A DNA stretch of 64,000 nt from Nemertoderma westbladi. Taxonomy: Eukaryota; Xenacoelomorpha; Nemertodermatida; Nemertodermatidae. Positions within the stretch are counted from its first letter, which is position 1, and every line of letters starts with the position of its first letter. The notes below the pieces were generated by a model. That model did not search any database. It was given only the letters and a program-made list of their open reading frames with translations, and had not been told where the DNA came from. A program made the translations under genes and the position numbers. Positions 13,725 through 24,290 of the stretch are shown here, in pieces. The DNA lies in contig JAUCBJ010007844.1 in NCBI GenBank assembly GCA_032718475.1, forward strand, positions 1 to 64,000. Reading direction: 5' to 3'.

Positions 13725-16700
13725 ATGGAGTCCATCATACAGCAGTTAGAACCAGTACTCATATATGGAGTCCATCATACAGCAGTTAGAACCAGTACTC
13801 CTATATGGAGTCCATCATACATCAGTGAGAACCAGTACCATATGGAGTCCATCATACAGCAGTTAGAACCAGTACTATATGGAGTCCATCATATGGGTCC
13901 ATCATACAGCAGTTAGAACCAGTACCATATGGAGTCCATCATACAGCAGTTAGAACCAGTACTATATGGAGTCCATCATACAGCAGTTAGAACCAGTACT
14001 ATATGGAGTCCATCATACAGCAGTTAGAACCAGTATTATATGGAGTCCATCATACAGCAGTTAGAACCAGTACTATATGGAGTCCTTCATACAGAAAATA
14101 GAACCAGTACTATATGGAGTACCAGTACCATATGGAGTCCATCATACAGCAGTTAGAACCAGTACTATATGGTGTCCTTATGGAGTCCATCATACAGCAG
14201 TTAGAACCAGTACTATATGGAGTCCTTCATACAGAAGATAGAACCAGTACTATATGGAGTACCAGTACCATATGGAGTCCATCATACAGCAGTTAGAACC
14301 AGTACTATATGGTGTCCTTATGGAGTCCATCATACAGCAGTTAGAACCAGTACTATATGGAGTCCATCATACAGCAGTTAGAACCAGTACTATATGGAGT
14401 CCATCATACAGCAGTTAGAACCAGTACTATATGGAGTCCATCATACAGCAGTTAGAACCAGTACTATATGGAGTCCATCATACAGCAGTTAGAACCAGTA
14501 CTATATGGAGTCCTTCATACAGAAGATAGAACCAGTACTATATGGAGTACCAGTACCATATGGAGTCCATCATACAGCAGTTAGAACCAGTACTATATGG
14601 TGTCCTTATGGAGTCCATCATACAGCAATTAGAACCAGTACTATATGGAGTCCTTCATACAGAAGATAGAACCAGTACTATATGGAGTCCTTCATACAGA
14701 AGGTAGAACCAGTACTATATGGAGTCCTTCATACAGAAAATAGAACCAGTACTATATGGAGTACCAGTACCATATGGAGTCCATCATACAGCAGTTAGAA
14801 CCAGTACTATATGGTGTGCTTATGGAGTCCATCATACAGCAGTTAGAACCAGTACTATATGGAGTCCTTCATACAGAAGATAGAACCAGTACTATATGGA
14901 GTCCTTCATACAGAAAATAGAACCAGTACTATATGGAGTCCTTCATACAGAAGTTAGAACCAGTACTCCAATATGGAGTGCATCATACAGCAGTTAGAAC
15001 CAGTACTATATGGAGTCCATCAATCAGCAGTTAGAATCAGTACTCCTATATGGAGTCCATCATACAGCAGTTAGAACCAGTTCTATATGGAGTCCTCCAT
15101 ACAGAAGATAGAACCAGTACCATATGGAGTCCATCATACAGCAGTTAGAACCAGTACGATAGAACCAGTACTATATGGAGTCCATCATACAGCAGTTAGA
15201 ACCAGTACTATATGGAGTCCATCATACAGCAGTTAGAACCAGTACTATATGGAGTCCATCATACAGCAGTTAGAACCAGTACTATATAGAGTCCTTCATA
15301 TAGAAGATAGAACCAGTACTATATGGAGTCCATCATACAGCAGTTAGAACCAGTACTATATGGAGTCCGTCATACAGCAGTTAGAACCAGTACTATATGG
15401 AGTCCATCATACAGCAGTTAGAACCAGTACTATATGGAGTCCTTCATACAGAAGATAGATCTAGTACTATATGGAGTCCATCATACAGCAGTAGAACCAG
15501 TACTATATGGAGTCCTTCATATAGAAGATAGAACCAGTACTATATGGAGTCCATCATACAGCAGTTAGAACCAGTACTATATGGAGTCCTTCATATAGAA
15601 GATAGAACCAGTACTATATGGAGTCCATCATACAGCAGTTAGAACCAGTACTATATGGAGTCCTTCATATAGAAGATAGAACCAGTACTATATGGAGTCC
15701 ATCATACAGCAGTTAGAACCAGTACTATATGGAGTCCTTCATACAGAAGATAGAACTAGTACTATATGGAGTCCATCATACAGCAGTAGAACCAGTACTA
15801 TATGGAGTCCTTCATATAGAAGATAGAACCAGTACTATATGGAGTCCATCATACAGCAGTTAGAACCAGTACTATATGGAGTCCATCATACAGCAGTTAG
15901 AACCAGTACTATATGGAGTCCATCATACAGCAGTTAGATCCAGTACTATATGGAGTCCTTCATACAGAAGATAGAACCAGTACCATATGGAGTCCATCAT
16001 ACAGCAGTTAGAACCAGTACTATATGGAGTCCATCACACAGCAGTTAGAACCAGTACTATATGGAGTCCATCATACAGCAGTTAGAACCAGTACTATATA
16101 GAGTCCATCATACAGCAGTTAGAACCAGTACTATATGGAGTCCTTCATACAGAAGATAGAACCAGTACTATATGGAGTCCTTCATACAGAAGATAGAACC
16201 AGTACCATATGGAGTCCATCATACAGCAGTTAGAACCAGTACTATATGGAGTCCTTCATACAGCAGTTAGAACCAGTACTATATGGAGTCCTTCATATAG
16301 AAGATAGATCCAGTACCATATGGAGTCCATCATACAGCAGTTAGAACCAGTAATATATGGAGTCCATCAAACAGCAGTTAGAACCAGTACTATATGGAGT
16401 CCATCATACAGCAGTTAGAACCAGTACTATATGGTGACTATATGGAGTCCATCATACAGCAGTTAGAACCAGTACCATATGGAGTCCATCATACAGCAGT
16501 TAGAACCAATAATATATGGAGTCCATCATACAGCAGTTAGAACCAGTACTATATGGAGTCAATCACACAGCAGTTAGAACCAGTACTATATGGAGTCCAT
16601 AAATCAGCAGTGAGAACCAGTACTATATGGAGTCCATCATACAACAGTTAGAACCAGTACTATATGGAGTCCATCATACAGCAGTTAGAACCAGTACCAT
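13725..16700. repeat. 37-bp array HOR copy, 2,976 bp, with deletion scar
   Basis: The copy retains the CTCCAATATGG (about 14968) and GTACGATAGA (15154) markers. It is 180 bp shorter than the full unit. A truncated junction reading ATATGGTGACTATATGG at about 16430-16446, found nowhere else in the window, marks the probable deletion point: the CATCACACAG and CATAAATCAG monomers expected there are missing. Confidence 0.78.
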
Positions 16701-18890
16701 ATGGAGTCCATCATACAGCAGTTAGAACCAGTACTCATATATGGAGTCCATCATACAGCAGTTAGAACCAGTACTCCTATATGGAGTCCATCATACATCA
16801 GTGAGAACCAGTACCATATGGAGTCCATCATACAGCAGTTAGAACCAGTACTATATGGAGTCCATCATATGGGTCCATCATACAGCAGTTAGAACCAGTA
16901 CCATATGGAGTCCATCATACAGCAGTTAGAACCAGTACTATATGGAGTCCATCATACAGCAGTTAGAACCAGTACTATATGGAGTCCATCATACAGCAGT
17001 TAGAACCAGTATTATATGGAGTCCATCATACAGCAGTTAGAACCAGTACTATATGGAGTCCTTCATACAGAAAATAGAACCAGTACTATATGGAGTACCA
17101 GTACCATATGGAGTCCATCATACAGCAGTTAGAACCAGTACTATATGGTGTCCTTATGGAGTCCATCATACAGCAGTTAGAACCAGTACTATATGGAGTC
17201 CTTCATACAGAAGATAGAACCAGTACTATATGGAGTACCAGTACCATATGGAGTCCATCATACAGCAGTTAGAACCAGTACTATATGGTGTCCTTATGGA
17301 GTCCATCATACAGCAGTTAGAACCAGTACTATATGGAGTCCATCATACAGCAGTTAGAACCAGTACTATATGGAGTCCATCATACAGCAGTTAGAACCAG
17401 TACTATATGGAGTCCATCATACAGCAGTTAGAACCAGTACTATATGGAGTCCATCATACAGCAGTTAGAACCAGTACTATATGGAGTCCTTCATACAGAA
17501 GATAGAACCAGTACTATATGGAGTACCAGTACCATATGGAGTCCATCATACAGCAGTTAGAACCAGTACTATATGGTGTCCTTATGGAGTCCATCATACA
17601 GCAATTAGAACCAGTACTATATGGAGTCCTTCATACAGAAGATAGAACCAGTACTATATGGAGTCCTTCATACAGAAGGTAGAACCAGTACTATATGGAG
17701 TCCTTCATACAGAAAATAGAACCAGTACTATATGGAGTACCAGTACCATATGGAGTCCATCATACAGCAGTTAGAACCAGTACTATATGGTGTGCTTATG
17801 GAGTCCATCATACAGCAGTTAGAACCAGTACTATATGGAGTCCTTCATACAGAAGATAGAACCAGTACTATATGGAGTCCATCATACAGCAGTTAGAACC
17901 AGTACTATATGGAGTCCTTCATACAGAAAATAGAACCAGTACTATATGGAGTACCAGTACCATATGGAGTCCATCATACAGCAGTTAGAACCAGTACTAT
18001 ATGGTGTCCTTATGGAGTCCATCATACAGCAGTTAGAACCAGTACTATATGGAGTCCGTCATACAGCAGTTAGAACCAGTACTCATATATGGAGTCCATC
18101 ACACAGCAGTTAGAACCAGTACTCCTATATGGAGTCCATCATACAGCTGTTGGAACCAGTACTCCTATATGGAGTCCATCATACAGCAGTTAGAACCAGT
18201 ACTATATGGTGTCCTTATGGAGTCCATCATACAGCAGTTAGAACCAGTACTATATGGAGTCCTTCATACATAAGATAGAACCAGTACTATATGGAGTCCT
18301 TCATACAGAAGATAGAACCAGTACTATGGTGTCCTTATGGAGTCCATCATACAGCAGTTAGAACCAGTACTATATGGAGTCCTTCATACAGAAGATAGAA
18401 CCAGTACTATATGGAGTCCTTCATACAGAAGATAGAACCAGTACTATATGGAGTCCTTCATACAGAAGATAGAACCAGTACTATATGGAGTCCATCATAC
18501 AGCAGTTAGAACCAGTACTATATGGAGTCCTTATGGAGTCCATCATACAGCAGTTAGAACCAGTACTATATGGAGTCCTTCATACAGAAGATAGAACCAG
18601 TACTATATGGAGTCCTTCATACAGAAGATAGAACCAGTACTATATGGAGTCCTTCATACAGAAGATAGAACCAGTACTATATGGAGTCCATCATACAGCA
18701 GTTAGAACCAGTACTATATGGAGTCCTTCATACAGAAGATAGAACCAGTACTATATGGAGTCCATCATACAGCAGTTAGAACCAGTACTATATGGAGTCC
18801 ATCATACAGAAGATAGAACCAGTACTATATGGAGTCCTTCATACAGAAGATAGAACCAGTACTATATGGAGTCCTTCATACAGCAGTTAG
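16701..18890. repeat. Last, incomplete 37-bp HOR copy
   Basis: It follows the 10570 copy closely with an offset of 6,131 bp at its start and 6,094 bp from about 17.7 kb on. The 37-bp change reflects one extra CAGAAGATAG-type monomer near 11.53-11.57 kb in the other copy. It runs into 40-bp monomers at about 18.89 kb. Confidence 0.78.
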
Positions 18891-19320
18891 AACCAGTACT
18901 CCTATATGGAGTCCATCATACAGCAGTTAGAACCAATACTCCTATATGGAGTCCATCAATCAGAAGTTAGAACCAGTACTCCTATATGGAGTCCATCAAT
19001 CAGAAGTTAGAACCTGTACTCCTATATGGAGTCCATCATACAGCAGTTAGAACCAGTACTCCTTCCTATATGGAGTCCACCATACAGCAGTTAGAACCAG
19101 TACTCCTATATGGAGCCCATCATACAGCAGTTAGAACCAGTACTCCTATATGGAGTCCATCATACAGCAGTTAGAACCAGATATGGAGTCCATCATACAG
19201 CAGTTAGAACCAGTACTCCTATATGGAGTCCATCATACAGCAGTTAGAACCAGTACTCCTATATGGAGTCCATCAATCAGAAGTTGGAACCAGTACTCCT
19301 ATATGGAGTCCATCATATAG
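18891..19320. repeat. Transition zone: first 40-bp monomers
   Basis: Here the monomer gains TCC after GTAC, giving TACTCCTATATGG and a 40-bp period. Units include CATCAATCAGAAG types, one TCCTTCC junction and one shortened unit (ACCAGATATGG, about 19178). The satellite stops within a CATCATATAG monomer at 19320, where the unrelated island begins. Confidence 0.9.
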
Positions 19321-19328
19321 CCTATTCA

Positions 19329-19377
19329 TTATTTAGTTGATCAAGAGTGGGTTGGTTTAACCCTGTCAACTAAATAA
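19329..19377. repeat. Foldback with 12-bp perfect arms
   Basis: TTATTTAGTTGA (19329-19340) is the exact reverse complement of TCAACTAAATAA (19366-19377). Inside it, GGGTT (19349-19353) can pair with AACCC (19359-19363). The 49-bp foldback sits 8 bp inside the left edge of the island. It may be a relic of a terminal inverted repeat or a transcript hairpin; no family was recognised. Confidence 0.7.
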
Positions 19378-19454
19378 GTCATTGAGGGCTATAGCGCCTA
19401 GGGCACCATTGAAGGCAAAGGCTTGATACGCATCTGCATTAGAGATGATACACG

Positions 19455-19466
19455 CCCCCCCCCCCC
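19455..19466 (+). repeat. C12 homopolymer run
   Basis: Twelve consecutive C bases between ACACG and TGTC, in otherwise mixed sequence. Length may be unreliable in a long-read assembly. Confidence 0.9.
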
Positions 19467-19569
19467 TGTCTATACTGGATACTCCTCTACCAGTAACCTA
19501 ACCCAGGGGGCACACTTGGTTCAGGGTGTAACAAATGGACCCCTACAGTTGGCAGCAGGGCTGTAGGCC

Positions 19570-19941
19570 ATGGAGGTTAGGCGGAAGGTAATCAACCAAC
19601 GGCTAGACATGCTGACAAGGTCGGCGGAAGGTAATCAACCAACTGCCATGAAGTACAATGACATTGGAAATAGATGGACGTTAGTAACAAGCTCAGCAGT
19701 AAGAAACTCGGCCAATGCATCAATTGGTGGAGTAGGAATTCTGCTACGCCCATTTGCACTTAAGACCCTAAACAACGTTGAATCTATAAATTCCAGGGTT
19801 ATGATCACAACATTTGATGGGAATCCCAAGGCAACAGTTATATGTTGCTACAGTCCACCCAATGCCTCAGAGCCAGAACAAGCATTCAAGTTTTATGAAG
19901 AACTGACTGGACTTATAAAGGACATTCCGAAACACAATTAG
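19570..19941 (+). pseudogene. Fragment of non-LTR retrotransposon endonuclease (EEP)
   Basis: A 123-codon open stretch whose residues from about 27 on resemble the middle of the exonuclease-endonuclease-phosphatase domain of RTE/CFDP2-like ('craniofacial development protein 2-like') non-LTR retrotransposons. Visible hallmarks are RWTLVTSS, the glycine turn GGVGILL, FDGNP, CCYSPPN and the terminal IPKHN. In intact relatives the last motif is followed directly by the GGDMNA-type catalytic strand. Here a TAG stop follows at once and the catalytic Asp-Asn strand, the SDH motif and all of the reverse transcriptase are missing. The N-terminal part with the first catalytic Asn and Glu is also absent. 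It is a dead fragment, not a gene. The ATG at 19570 is only the first in frame and lies by the 21-bp repeat. Family assignment rests on remembered motif order. Confidence 0.8.
19580..19643 (+). repeat. 21-bp direct repeat, 43 bp apart
   Basis: A 21-bp sequence starting GGCGGAAGG and ending ATCAACCAAC occurs at 19580-19600 and again at 19623-19643. It lies at the start of the endonuclease fragment and probably arose by local duplication. The first 20 or so residues of that reading frame are therefore doubtful as original protein. Confidence 0.85.
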
Positions 19942-20153
19942 TTTACTCAGTCACTCAGTCAGGGCAGTACGGTGACATTTTATAACCGTCGCCGCCACCA
20001 TCACCAATTATATTACCATTTACTCAGTTCACCATCAACTGTGCTATGTGTTTACTCAGTTCATTTATATATATCCATTAACAATTTCGGAACGATAACA
20101 ATCACTGGCGGCGGGGACGCGTAAATAAACCACACCGCTCGGATCCCGTCACA
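19942..20153. other. Island interior, unassigned
   Basis: About 210 bp with no recognised gene. The phrase TTTACTCAGT recurs three times (about 19943, 20019 and 20050), and a GC-rich patch (GGCGGCGGGGACGCG) lies near 20107-20121. It separates two pieces of retroelement that should be joined by the rest of the endonuclease, so it may be a later insertion or a rearrangement product. Confidence 0.5.
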
Positions 20154-20220
20154 GGTATATTGAATTGGTGGATAAGTGCTTCAAAGCGGTTTTGAACTTC
20201 TACCATATATTCAATATACC
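20154..20220. repeat. 67-bp foldback with nested stems
   Basis: GGTATATTGAAT (20154-20165) is the exact reverse complement of ATTCAATATACC (20209-20220). Inside, TTCAAA (about 20180) pairs with TTTGAA across a 5-base loop, and GGTGGATAAG roughly pairs with CTTCTACC. The whole stretch could fold as a near-continuous hairpin. It may be a small MITE-like foldback or a structured RNA remnant; no family recognised. Confidence 0.7.
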
Positions 20221-20289
20221 AGAATATAGTAACAGCCCACAAGGAATCAGCTAAGAGGCATATCCCCCAGAAACCCAAACGAAAACAGT

Positions 20290-20553
20290 ATGTGCGACTA
20301 CAAAGTTAAAACCGAACAACCAAAAACCGAAAACATTAACAAGGTCGAGAAAGCTAAGGACGATCTTAAATTGTCCTACAACATTAGCCAGGAAAAGTAC
20401 ATACAGGATAAAACTGAAGCAATTACAACTGCTCACATACAGCAACAATCAAAACTTACCTGGTAAACTGTAAATGAGGTATCTGGTCGGAAAAGTTGTG
20501 CAAAGGGGCGCTTCAAAGCCGATAGTCCTGAAGAACGTGTTGGGAAGTGGATA
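20290..20553 (+). pseudogene. Fragment of retroelement EN-RT linker
   Basis: One frame reads 58 codons from 20290 to a Trp codon, meets an in-frame TAA at 20464-20466, then continues about 29 codons to the satellite edge. The peptide has the features of the linker between endonuclease and reverse transcriptase in CFDP2/RTE-like elements: EKYIQDKTEAI, HIQQQSKLTW, then after the stop TVNEVSGRK and a DSPEERVGKW segment. In intact relatives the first palm motifs of the reverse transcriptase come afterwards; here the satellite cuts in instead. With the endonuclease fragment upstream it suggests one decayed element with internal sequence lost or replaced. The stop and truncation rule out function. 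Confidence 0.72.
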
Positions 20554-22730
20554 ATCCTATATGGAGTCAATCAATCAGAAGTTAGAACCAGTACTCCTTA
20601 ATGGAGTCCATCAATCAGAAGTTAGAACCAGTACTCCTGTATGGAGTCAATCATACATCAGTTAGAACCAGTACTCCTATATGGAGTCAATCATACATCA
20701 GTTAGAACCAGTACTCCTATATGGAGTCCATCAATCAGAGGTTAGAACCAGTACTCCTTTATGGAGTCCATCAATCAGAAGTTAGAACCAGTACTCCTTT
20801 ATGGAGTCCATCAATCAGAAGTTAGAACCAGTACTCCTATATGGAATCCATCAATCAGAAGTTAGAACCAGTACTCCTATATAGAGTCCATCATACAGCA
20901 GTTAGAACCAGTACTCCTATATGGAGTCTATCAATCAGAAGTTAGAACCAGTACTCCTTTATGGAGTCCATCATACAGCAGTTAGAACCAGTACTCCTAT
21001 ATGGAGTCCATCAATCAGCAGTTAGAACCAGTACTCCTTTATGGAGTCCCTCAATCAGAAGTTAGAACCAGTACTCCTATATGGAGTCCATCAATCAGCA
21101 GTTAGAACCAGTACTCCTATATGGAGTCCATCATACAGCAGTTAGAACCAGTACTCCTATATGGAGACCATCATACAGCAGTTAGAACCAGTACTCCTAT
21201 ATGGAGGCCATCAATCAGAAGTTAGAACCAGTACTCCTATATGGAGTCCATCATACAGCAGTTAGAACCAGTACTCCTATATGGAGTCCATCATACAGCA
21301 GTTAGAACCAGTACTCCTATATGGAGTCCATCAATCAGCAGTTAGAACCAGTACTCCTATATGGAGTCCATCATACAGCAGTTAGAACCAGTACTCCTGG
21401 AGTCCATCATACAGCAGTTAGAACCAGTACTCCTATATGGAGTCCATCAATCAGAAGTTAGAACCAGTACTCCTATATGGAGTCCATCAATCAGAAGTAA
21501 GAACCAGTACTCCTATATGGAGTCCATCATTCAGAAGTAAGAACCAGTACTCCTTCCTATATGGAGTCCATCATATAGCAGTTAGAACCAGTACTCCTAT
21601 ATGGAGTCTATCAATCAGCAGTTAGAACCAGTACTCCTATATGGAGTCCATCATACAGCAGTTAGAACCAGTGCTCCTATATGGAGTCAATCATACAGCA
21701 GTTAGAACCAGTACTCCTATATGGAGTCCATCAATCAGAAGTAAGAACCAGTACTCCTATATGGAGTCTATCATACAGCAGTTAGAACCAGTGCTCCTAT
21801 ATGGAGTCCATCATACAGCAGTTAGAACCAGTACTCCTATATGGAGTCCATCATACAGCAGTTAGAACCAGTACTCCTATATGGAGTCCATCATACAGCA
21901 GTTAGAACCAGTACTCCTATATGGAGTCCATCAGACAGCAGTTAGAACCAGTACTCCTATATGGAGTCCATCATACAGCAGTTAGAACCAGTACTCCTAT
22001 ATGGAGTCCATCATACAGCAGTTAGAACCAGTACTCCTATATGGAGTCCATCATACAGCTGTTAGAACCAGTACTCCTATATGGAGACCATCATACAGCA
22101 GTTAGAACCAGTACTCCTATATGGAGCATCAATCAGAAGTTAGAACCAGTACTCCTATATGGAGTCCATCATACAGCAGTTAGAACCAGTACTCCTATAT
22201 GGAGTCCATCAGACAGCAGTTAGAACCAGTACTCCTATATGGAGTCCATCATACAGCAGTTAGAACCAGTACTCCTATATGGAGTCCATCATACAGCAGT
22301 TAGAACCAGTACTCCTATATGGAGTCCATCATACAGCTGTTAGAACCAGTACTCCTATATGGAGACCATCATACAGCAGTTAGAACCAGTACTCCTATAT
22401 GGAGCATCAATCAGAAGTTAGAACCAGTACTCCTATATGGAGCATCAATCAGAAGTTAGAACCAGTACTCCTATATGGAGTCCATCATACAGCAGTTAGA
22501 ACCAGTACTCCTATATGGAGTCCATCATACAGCAGTTAGAACCAGTACTCCTTCCTATATGGAGTCAGTCCATCAATCATAAGTTAGAACCAGTACTACT
22601 ATATGGAGTCCATCATACAGCAGTTAGAACCAGTACTCCTTCCTATATGGATTCCATCATACAGCAGTTAGAACCAGTACTCCTATATGGAGTCCATCAT
22701 ACAGCAGTTAGAACCAGTACTCCTATATGG

Positions 22731-24290
22731 AGTCCATCTATCAGAAGTTAGAACCAGTACTCCTATATGGAATCAGTCCATCAATCATAAGTTAGAACCA
22801 GTACTCCTATATGGAGTCCATCATACAGCAGTTAGAACCAGTACTCCTTCCTATATGGAGTCCATCATACAGCAGATAGAACCAGTACTCCTATATGGAG
22901 TCCATCATACAGCAGTCAGAACCAGTACTTCTATATGGAGACCATCATACAGCAGTTAGAACCAGTACTCCTATATGGAGTCCATCAATCAGAAGTTAGA
23001 ACCAGTACTCCTTTATGGAGTCCATCAATCAGAAGTTAGAACCAGTACTCCTATATGGATTCCATCAATCAGAAGTTAGAACCAGTACTCCTATATGGAG
23101 TCCATCAATCAGAAGTTAGAACTAGTACTCCTTTATGGAGTCCATCAATCAGAAGTTAGAACCAGTACTCCTATATGGAGTCCATCATACAGCAGTTAGA
23201 ACCAGTACTCCTATATGGAGTCCATCATACAGCAGTTAGAACTCCTATATGGAGTCCATCATACAGCAGTTAGAATCAGTACTCCTATATGGAGTCTATC
23301 ATACAGCAGTTAGAACCAGTACTCCTATATGGAGTCCATCATACAGCAGTTAGAACCAGTACTCCTATATGGAGTCCATCAATCAGAAGTTAGAACCAGT
23401 ACTCCTATATGGAGTCCATCATACAGCAGTTAGAATCAGTACTCCTATATGGAGTTCATCAATCAGCAGTTAGAACCAGTACTCCACCAATCAGAAGTTA
23501 GAACCAGTACTCCTTTATGGAGTCTATCATACAGTAGTTAGAACCAGTACTCCTCAATCAGCAGTTAGAACCAGTACTCCTTTATGGAGTCCATCAATCA
23601 GAAGTTAGAACCAGTACTCCGATATGGAGTCCATCATACAGCAGTTAGAACCCGTACTCCTATATGGAGTCCATCATACAGCAGTTAGAACCAGTACTCC
23701 TATATGGAGTCCATCAATCAGAATCAGAAGTTAGAACCAGTACTCCAATATGGAGTCCATCATACAGCAGTTAGAACCAGTACTCCTATATGGAGTCCAT
23801 CATACAGCAGTTAGAACCAGTACTCCTATATGGAGCATCAATCAGCAGATAGAACCAGGAACCAGTACTCCTATATGGATTCCATCATACAGCAGTTAGA
23901 ACCAGTACTCCTATATGGAGTCCATCATACAGCAGTTAGAACCAGTACTCCTATATGGAGTCCATCATACAGCAGTTAGAACCAGTACTCCTATATGGAG
24001 TCCATCAATCAGAAGTTAGAACCAGTACTCCTATATGGAGTCCATCATACAGCAGTTAGAATCAGTACTCCAATATGGAGTCCATCATACAAAAGTTAGA
24101 ACCAGTACTCCTATATGGAGTCCATCATACAGCAGTTAGAACTCCTATATGGAGTCCATCATACAGCAGTTAGAATCAGTACTTCTATATGGAGTCCATC
24201 ATACAGCAGTTAGAACCAGTACTCCTATATGGAGTCCATCATGCAGCAGTTAGAACCAGTACTCCTATATGGAGTCCATCATACAGCAGT
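22731..24290. repeat. Satellite block duplicated at 39462-41020
   Basis: Rare variants occur in the same order 16,730-16,731 bp further on: CATCTATCAGAAG (22731 and 39462), the ATGGAATCAGTCC junction, CAGATAG, CAGTCAG, the ACTCCACCAATC junction (23481 and 40211) and ACTCCAATATGG. The right copy has one base lost at about 39981 (TATATGAGTCC). Subtracting the 5,680-bp retrotransposon, the original distance was about 11.05 kb. Confidence 0.8.

Larger units (their letters stand above)
1..18890. repeat. Satellite array, 37-bp monomer
   Basis: Continuous head-to-tail repeats with a 37-bp period. Each monomer begins ATATGGAGTCC, continues with a CATCATACAG-type middle and ends TTAGAACCAGTACT. Two main variants alternate: an A type (CATCATACAGCAGTTAG) and a B type (CTTCATACAGAAGATAG). 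Rarer variants read CATAAATCAG, CATCACACAG or TTCATATAGAAG. Short composite junctions such as GGAGTACCAGTACC and GGTGTCCTTATGG recur at fixed places and mark higher-order units. The consensus monomer has no CpG. The array starts before the window. I see no coding, RNA or promoter signal in it. Its function is unknown; centromeric, pericentromeric or other heterochromatic satellite is the usual context for such arrays, but nothing here proves it. Confidence 0.97.
19321..20553. other. Non-satellite island with decayed retroelement pieces
   Basis: About 1.23 kb without the satellite period. Left of it the satellite ends at CATCATATAG; right of it the satellite resumes at TCCTATATGG. About 15 bp of a monomer is missing between these points, and no target-site duplication is visible, so this is not a clean insertion. 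It holds two coding fragments of a non-LTR retrotransposon, two foldbacks, a C12 run and a 21-bp direct repeat. I recognise nothing in 19378-19454 or 19467-19569. Confidence 0.85.

Noticed and set aside
2218-19174. Repeated plus-strand open frames of 60-74 codons in the 37-bp array as genes
   Set aside because: They are the same few monomer peptides read in rotating frames. They copy the HOR structure exactly and have no domain, promoter or codon signal.
19635-19829. Minus-strand 64-codon frame in the island
   Set aside because: It is antisense to the endonuclease fragment and has no recognised motif.
20251-20448. Minus-strand 65-codon frame with a hydrophobic peptide
   Set aside because: It is antisense to the EN-RT linker fragment, which has recognisable motifs on the plus strand. 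Hydrophobicity follows from reading a Lys/Gln-rich coding strand backwards.
19321-20553. Island as a clean single transposon insertion
   Set aside because: No target duplication and no matching terminal repeats at both edges; part of a satellite monomer is missing across it.
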